NCBI GenBank assembly: GCA_004335635.1 | Contig: QAXH01006077.1 | Location: 20,869-84,868 of the forward strand | Reading direction: 5' to 3' | Length of the DNA stretch: 64,000 nucleotides | Source of the DNA: Chloromonas sp. AAM2 | Taxonomy: Eukaryota; Chlorophyta; Chlorophyceae; Chlamydomonadales; Chlamydomonadaceae | Shown here: positions 60,001 to 64,000 of the stretch, one piece after another | How positions within the stretch are numbered: position 1 is the first letter of the stretch | Layout: each line of letters begins with the position of its first letter | Made by a program: the position numbers and the translations under genes | Notes under the pieces: generated by a model | Database searches by the model: none | What the model saw: the letters and a program-made list of their open reading frames with translations, nothing else | What the model was told of the DNA's origin: nothing

Positions 60001-61499
60001 GTGGTTAACAGCACAGGAACAGGAAGAGTGGATGCAGCATCTCAACATGACTGGCACAGCCCCGCGCCACAGACCATTGTGAATAAAGCTTCCTCTCAGC
60101 AGCTTGCCCTGGCTCGCAAACGCTCAAACCGGTCTGTCAACACCCTATGATCCAGTCCCAGTCCCAGGCCCAGTTACCACTAGCACCGCCGACCATTCGA
60201 TTCCAGCTTGCATACCTGACTTGAATCGTGTTCGTGTAATGTGACAGGCTTTAATATAGCAGGTTTGTGGCTTATTATGAGTGTCCAAAAAGGGTGCTAT
60301 GCTTCTTGGTTCTGGTTGGGTTGGGCGGAGCTCAGGCTCTTCACTGGCACAGTATAGGCACATCCAACGTATATAGTATAGCCCAGCCACTCACGTGAGT
60401 TCCGCTTGCATGCTGTCAACAAGCTCATCTGCCTTCTGCACCATCAGCACCGCATCATCGAACTCCTGTTGCCGGGATGCCACAGCACTGATTACCCCAT
60501 CCACCTCTCCCCGCAGCATAGCTGCATCCACGTCTATCACCCCCGTCAACAGCGCCCCCGCTCCCGCCACGGCCTCGTCCGGGCCAACACTGCTGCCGCC
60601 ACCCACAACCGCAACAAGCCGGCTGTTTCCAAAGCCTAGGGAGCTTCCAGTTGCGCCCAGGTGTGCATTGACACTGCCACCTGCTGCTAAGGTCCTGCGA
60701 AGAGACTCTCCGGCCCCGCCCTCTCCCTTGCTGCCAGCCCCTGCCCCGCCTGTGCTGTTGCCCTTGCTGCCCTTAGCGCTGCGGCCGCTGGCCGCAAGGA
60801 CGTTTGACACTAGGGCAGCTGTGGTACCCCTTAGGGGTGATTCAGTGGTGTCTATGCGGATGGTGGCTGGGGCCAGGCGGGTGGAGATGGGGTTGCCGCT
60901 GGCTGCTAGCTCCCCGTAGGTCGGCCGTGCCTGGGCCTGCTGTATCACCTGCAGCACATTACGCAGCTTCCCACGTTCAACGTTTTGTCACGTGCAAACC
61001 AATCGTTGCGTGTGTGGTGTGCTACAAGGTGTGGTGTGCTAAACGCCAACAAGGGTGTTGTTGGGATATTGTCCGTCTTTTTTTTGTCTTTGACAACTGG
61101 TTCGCTTAGATCACTCCTACCGGATAATGCACAATGATTATCGTGTGAACGAGAAGGTAGCTATGCGTCTTTAGTACCATGACAACTCTTGCTGTCTTCC
61201 TGCCGTGTGTTTGGCCTTGCGTCTGCATGGAGGCGTGCGCACTTGGCCAGGAGCTAGAAACCATGCCCACCCTGCTCATGCTTTACATGATCAGGCCTTG
61301 CAAGCCCCGTAGGAATGCCGGGACACGCGACCACAAGCAGGGCTGTTGTCTGGCCACTCTACAGTCGCGCGGCTAAGTCGCATGGCTGCACATGCGTGCG
61401 TACCTTGCTGCCATGCAGCATAGGCGTCTCCTTGACTGCACTTGGATCCTCCCATAACGATTCCAAGAGCTCCTCTTCAATGGTTTTCCTGGGAGGCAT
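40484..61499 (-). CDS. CFAP74: CFAP74 (FAP74), ciliary central-apparatus protein
   Basis: Exons, listed ascending (minus gene): 40484-40557, 40828-41024, 41395-41543, 41999-42210, 42626-42815, 43314-43430, 43700-43846, 44362-44476, 44733-44893, 45217-45319, 45761-45949, 46399-46517, 47390-47548, 48187-48354, 48782-48933, 49387-49624, 50010-50123, 50595-50663, 50920-51035, 51378-51612, 51852-51996, 52533-52600, 52807-52908, 53759-53908, 54333-54434, 54838-55022, 55342-55420, 55873-55946, 56539-56647, 57031-57102, 57212-57313, 57784-57882, 58233-58386, 59021-59193, 59434-59577, 59776-59842, 60395-60948, 61404-61499. They total 5499 nt and every junction keeps frame, giving 1832 residues. The N-terminal third is charged coiled coil and includes the motif GLNPYEVHRGRD. 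From about residue 671 serial ASH/MSP-like beta domains follow. Blocks MLAETGPFHIPVRC, VDFGPGVILGETVN, PQTFGFVGLPPAIRVMPNDG and GYILPGESVE match animal CFAP74. The family sits in the C1d projection of the axonemal central pair with FAP46, FAP54 and FAP221 and supports ciliary beating. Two introns use GC donors. The end is a Lys-rich tail. Confidence 0.95.
43962..44006 (+). repeat. Repeat family 1, short copy 2
   Basis: (ATC)n, then ATTACATGGCTTTTCATGGT and TCAACCATG. It is truncated relative to the long copies and lies in a CFAP74 intron. Confidence 0.8.
44299..44337. repeat. (AACC)n microsatellite
   Basis: About nine AACC units in a CFAP74 intron, the same motif as at 20150-20180. Confidence 0.9.
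45167..45254. repeat. 44-bp perfect tandem duplication across a CFAP74 splice donor
   Basis: Copy 1 is 45167-45210 and copy 2 is 45211-45254, each beginning CCACACCTGATTGAACAGCT. On the minus strand each copy carries the exon end and the GTGTGG donor, so the exon 45217-45319 has two equivalent donors 44 nt apart. Only the nearer one keeps the CFAP74 frame. Confidence 0.92.
45494..45531 (+). repeat. G-rich tract
   Basis: Runs of G (GGGG, GG, GG, GGGG, GGGGGGG) on the plus strand, antisense to CFAP74, within an intron. Such a string could form a G-quadruplex in the non-transcript strand. Confidence 0.55.
46683..46740 (+). repeat. Repeat family 3, copy 2
   Basis: CAGGTCCATTACAGACTTTG and about 40 following bases match 18841-18900. 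The flanks (GCACGC..CTGCCGACC upstream at about 46612; CCGGTCCGGGGCACCCCTGC downstream at about 46803) suggest a larger element of perhaps 300 bp within a CFAP74 intron. Confidence 0.85.
47906..48012 (-). repeat. Repeat family 1, copy 3 (ATG tail)
   Basis: GATACTGTGTCTAGCTGCAG, TACCGTGAATCAAACCATGA and AAGCCATG followed by (ATG)n/(ACG)n, in reverse orientation relative to copy 1, in a CFAP74 intron. Confidence 0.85.
51191..51307 (-). repeat. Repeat family 1, copy 4
   Basis: CTACCAGTGACCTTTCTTGG, the GCGTAATTCTTGGAGAGATA block, GTGTCTAGCTGCAG, GGTTGAACCATGAAAAGCCA and TGTA(ATG)n. In a CFAP74 intron. Confidence 0.88.
53946..54076 (-). repeat. Repeat family 2, copy 2, with (TA)n
   Basis: On the minus strand it reads TGTATTTACACCAGGGAAGC, CGTCAGAGGACACGGAACGG, GATGGGC and CTGAGCAAGGAAGC. 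It is joined to a (TA)n run at 54031-54076, as copy 3 is. Confidence 0.88.
54031..54076. repeat. (TA)n microsatellite
   Basis: Long alternating TA run with one internal TG, abutting repeat family 2, copy 2. Confidence 0.92.
55561..55660 (+). repeat. Repeat family 2, copy 3
   Basis: TATATATATG, TATTTAGACCAGGGAAGCCG, TCAGAGGACACGGAACGGGA and TGGGCCTACCCTGAGCAAGA. Very similar to copy 2 but in the opposite orientation. In a CFAP74 intron. Confidence 0.88.
56074..56182. repeat. 28-bp minisatellite, about four units
   Basis: Unit TGTGCCCATGCGTCCTGTGC plus CCCTATCC, repeated nearly perfectly (one T/C variant) within a CFAP74 intron. Confidence 0.9.
56408..56526. repeat. (CA)n microsatellite with CG interruptions
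   Basis: About 120 bp of ACACAC with regular CACG steps, ending just 3' (in gene sense) of the CFAP74 exon 56539-56647. Confidence 0.92.
57335..57420 (+). repeat. Repeat family 2, copy 4
   Basis: GAGCCCTGAAAGGATACAGA, ACGGGATGGGCACCGCCCTG and CCTACCCTAAGCAAGAAAGC. More diverged than copies 2 and 3. In a CFAP74 intron. Confidence 0.82.
58835..58999 (-). repeat. Repeat family 1, copy 5 (long ATG tail)
   Basis: CTACCAGTGAGCTTTCTTTG, the GCGTAATTCTTGGAAAGATA block, TTGTGTCTAGCTGCAGTACC, GATTGAACCATGAAAAGTCA and TGTG followed by (ATG)n with ACG interruptions. It lies just beside the CFAP74 exon 59021-59193. Confidence 0.9.
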
Positions 61500-62470
61500 G
61501 GAGGGTTCTCCCTTGGACTGGCAAACAGGCCTGCTGCTGGCTCAGGCCCGCCAATTGTGGCCTTGGAAAGGACTTCAGCCTGTTTCCTAGTGGCAGGCAG
61601 CCCAGTCAGATGGCCATGCGGCACATGGGCCAGTCAACGTGCATGGCAGTTGCTGGATACTCAGGCCGTACGTCAGATGAAAGAGCTCAAACGAAACAGA
61701 AAGCCCCGATGATGACTTCACTGAAGCATGCAAGCTGAAGGCGAAACGCGGCATGAGCGTCGTACAAAACGGGCACAATTCAAAAGATAATGTTCATTCG
61801 AGAGCTGATTTTCGCGCATCTGATGCCTTCCCATATCATTCCGGGTTCACCATGGTGTTGTGTACAAGACTAGTTGTCGTTCAGCGCTCACCATGCTTCT
61901 TATGGGCAACACTGCATACTTTTGAGTAGAGCGAGCGCTACATGTCGGCCAATCTACTTCTTCTATGGAAGGAGCGGATAACATCTGCGAGGCTCTATCC
62001 TCCAATGAGGCGTACGCAATCTACTCGCAAGGCAAGTGCGGTCAGGTTCCTAAAAGTCAACAGCAACAGGGAACAACTCCTTATCTTCCTTGCCCAGGAC
62101 AAATTTGGACAACACACAGCCATGTCCCCTGATTAGGTCTGTCAAGGCTTTGCTCATCCCTCTCAGTCTGATGTACAGCACTACCAGCAAACTGGCAGCG
62201 GCCCACTGTACCTACCTACTACATGCAAGCAACAAACATCTGTTGCGAGATTAAAACTGGTTTCTCCCAGCCACGCTCAAGCACTGCATGGCAGGGCAAA
62301 CGTGACCTCCTGTCTGAGTCGTTGAAAGAAGACGCTAGCAATATTCTTATTGCGTGCCTGAGTTTTACCTCATTACTAGGGCAAGTGTTCGTGTGCTGAT
62401 TCCTTCATAACCTGTAGTCTTGCTTTCCTGTTTTTTTCTTGCTAGTCTCGTTCGGTGCCTTGTGACAGTG
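61500..62470. promoter_or_regulatory. 5' flank of CFAP74
   Basis: Region upstream of the CFAP74 start codon (ATG at 61497-61499, minus). No other supported gene. It presumably contains the promoter and 5' UTR; no TATA or other element could be fixed. Confidence 0.4.
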
Positions 62471-62474
62471 GCCA

Positions 62475-62675
62475 GGCCTTCTGACCTTCTGCTTGCATTC
62501 TCGTTCTGCAATTTCCCGGGCCCTTTGGCTCTGGTGTGTTTGTACTTTTGGCTGCCCTGTCCTCGCGCTTCATGCAGTCATGAGTGGCCCCTGAGGTCTG
62601 AGCCCTGCACGGAGCAGGTGGGACCTGTTATGCCCTGCGGTCGGCAGGGGCCTCAAGGGGTGTTGCTTACCTTGC
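62475..62675 (+). repeat. Repeat family 4, copy 1
   Basis: About 200 bp similar to 63797-63988. Shared strings include CTGTCCTCGCG, TTCATGCAG, CCCCTGAGGT, GAGCAGGTGGGA aligned with GGGCAGGTAGGA, and AGGGGCCT followed by GTGTTGCTT. Confidence 0.8.
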
Positions 62676-63209
62676 ATCTGTGGCCTCTGCTGCCCTTTTG
62701 TGTGGTCTGCATTTCGCGCAAGCGAGTGGGATCATATCTTCTTCTTCTGTGCAGTTGGTCCCTGTGGTGAGGCAGGCGGGACCTTTTGTTTCCGCGGGCG
62801 GTGTGAGGCTGCTTGTTCCCTTGGCCCTGGTCCGGCTGGCCAATGCGCCAGATGTTGGAGCGCTTTTGGGCCGGCTAGGCTAGGCCTTCGGCGCCTGACA
62901 TTTTGGGTGTTGTTCCCAGAGCATTCCAGGACCGTGGTCACGTAAACCAACCTGTGACATCATCATCATTATCATTATCATCTGTAACAGCCATCATTCG
63001 TGGGCCTGGCGCCTGTTGCTAGTTGTTTGATCTCTAGACTGGGTTGTGTGGCTTCTCTTGCTTCCTTTGTTCTGATGCGCAGCTGCGGTGACTTCGTACG
63101 TGTGGAGGCTGGTCCCGGGTATCTGCGGGCGTCTTCAGGCTTGGCAGTCGTCCCCGATTTCAACGCTTGCTCACGTCTCCTGCGTGCTTGCTGTGCTGAG
63201 GGAGATGCT

Positions 63210-63240
63210 TGCAACCACAGTCACCAGGTAACCTCAGGAG
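63210..63240 (+). repeat. Direct repeat, left copy
   Basis: CAACCACAGTCACCAGGTAA, CCTCAGGAGG. It recurs with three changes 254 bp to the right. Confidence 0.85.
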
Positions 63241-63463
63241 GAACACAGAGACGAAGCAACAGACAAAGCAACACCGACTTAACTACCATGCCACCAGACC
63301 CCAGGCTAATAACCAAAAGCCAGAAACAGGCAGACAGGTGGCACCAAAACACAAACACACAGGACACAGACAACACAGGCCTGAGCCGCAGGTCTCAGCA
63401 ACACAACCAGGCCCCCTCCTTCCCTGGAGCGTCAAAACCCCCAGGCGAGAGAGGGAGAGATTA

Positions 63464-63494
63464 CAACCACGGTCACCAGGTAACCTCAGAAGGC
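63464..63494 (+). repeat. Direct repeat, right copy
   Basis: CAACCACGGTCACCAGGTAA, CCTCAGAAGG. Pair of the copy at 63210-63240; the DNA between is rich in CAGACA/ACACAG strings. Confidence 0.85.
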
Positions 63495-63796
63495 GTTAAC
63501 CTGTCGGTTGAAACGCAAGCCAGTCTCGTCATGGGAGGCCACATTCATGACTACGACACGTCGCATGGGGGTCACCCCATGCAGGGCTCATGGGGTTTGA
63601 GCCCTGCATGGGCAGGTGAGCCTGATAAGGCGTCCAAAACTCCCGGGCCCAGCCCTCACACAAACGATCGTTGATGATGAGCTTACAGATACAGATACAG
63701 ACGCGGCGTTAAACGATCATGACGCAGCCGCGCAGGACACGCAAAAACAGTCTAGTATAGCTAAGCTACAATAGAGCCAGCACCATCAGTGGCGAG

Positions 63797-63988
63797 ACCT
63801 TCTGGGCCTCTGCTGACGCTTTCATTCTGCAGTTTTTCAGGCTTTTCCGTCCCGGTGTGGCTGTTGCCTTGCTTTCTTGGCTGCTGTCCTCGCGGTTCAT
63901 GCAGCTCCCCTGAGGTTTGAGTCCTGCATGGGCAGGTAGGATCTTTTGTCCCTGTGGGCGGTAGGGGCCTGCAGGCGTGTTGCTTGCC
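63797..63988 (+). repeat. Repeat family 4, copy 2
   Basis: Second copy of the module at 62475-62675, possibly continuing past the window end. A fragment of the same module (GGGTTTGAGCCCTGCATGGG, CAGGTGAG) also occurs at about 63592-63620. Confidence 0.8.
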
Positions 63989-64000
63989 TTTTGGCTGCCC

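Noticed and set aside
63000..63674. 224-codon open frame as a gene
   Set aside because: It overlaps direct repeats and CAG/ACA-rich repetitive DNA, changes character along its length and shows no domain.

Overview
This is nuclear DNA of an intron-rich eukaryote, most likely a flagellate chlorophyte green alga of the Chlamydomonadales. Exons are bounded by GT..AG, proteins have Ala/Gln/Ser/Pro-rich linkers, GC content is moderate, and one gene is the ciliary central-apparatus protein CFAP74. A Haematococcus-like source would fit but cannot be proven from the sequence. There are no bacterial-type operons, no CRISPR array, and I recognised no tRNA or rRNA gene. Three assembly gaps (N) occur at 4485-4648, 18901-19740 and 29140-29142.

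Left part (1-16.8 kb): two paralogous genes stand head to head around a 722-bp intergenic region. Gene A (minus, from 6909 down to at least 634) and gene B (plus, 7632-16816) share exon order and intron phases. Gene B has 8 exons that join in frame to a 2549-residue protein with an N-terminal membrane anchor and a central hydrophobic region. I do not recognise the family. Gene A matches gene B through exon 6, and then no exon 7 or 8 is visible. An interstitial telomere-like array (CCCTAA-type) begins 78 bp beyond its last splice donor. An internal tract of A and B is almost identical in DNA while the flanks are strongly diverged, which suggests gene conversion.

Middle (16.8-40.5 kb): a gene-poor stretch with a palindromic repeat array and a gap, then gene C (plus, 20371-34649, about 13 exons, about 3500 residues). 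Gene C has a helical, HEAT-like N-terminal part and a very long last exon encoding acidic tracts, a His run and AT-hook motifs, so it is probably a nuclear DNA-binding protein of unknown family. After it, 34.65-40.48 kb holds repeats and what look like relic mobile-element coding fragments.

Right part (40.5-64 kb): CFAP74 on the minus strand. I resolved 38 exons (61499 down to 40484) that join in frame to 1832 residues: a coiled-coil N-terminal half followed by serial ASH/MSP-like domains. Two of its introns appear to be GC-AG. Its introns carry several copies of two dispersed short repeat families plus microsatellites and minisatellites. The last 2.5 kb upstream of CFAP74 carries another repeated module and no gene I can support.
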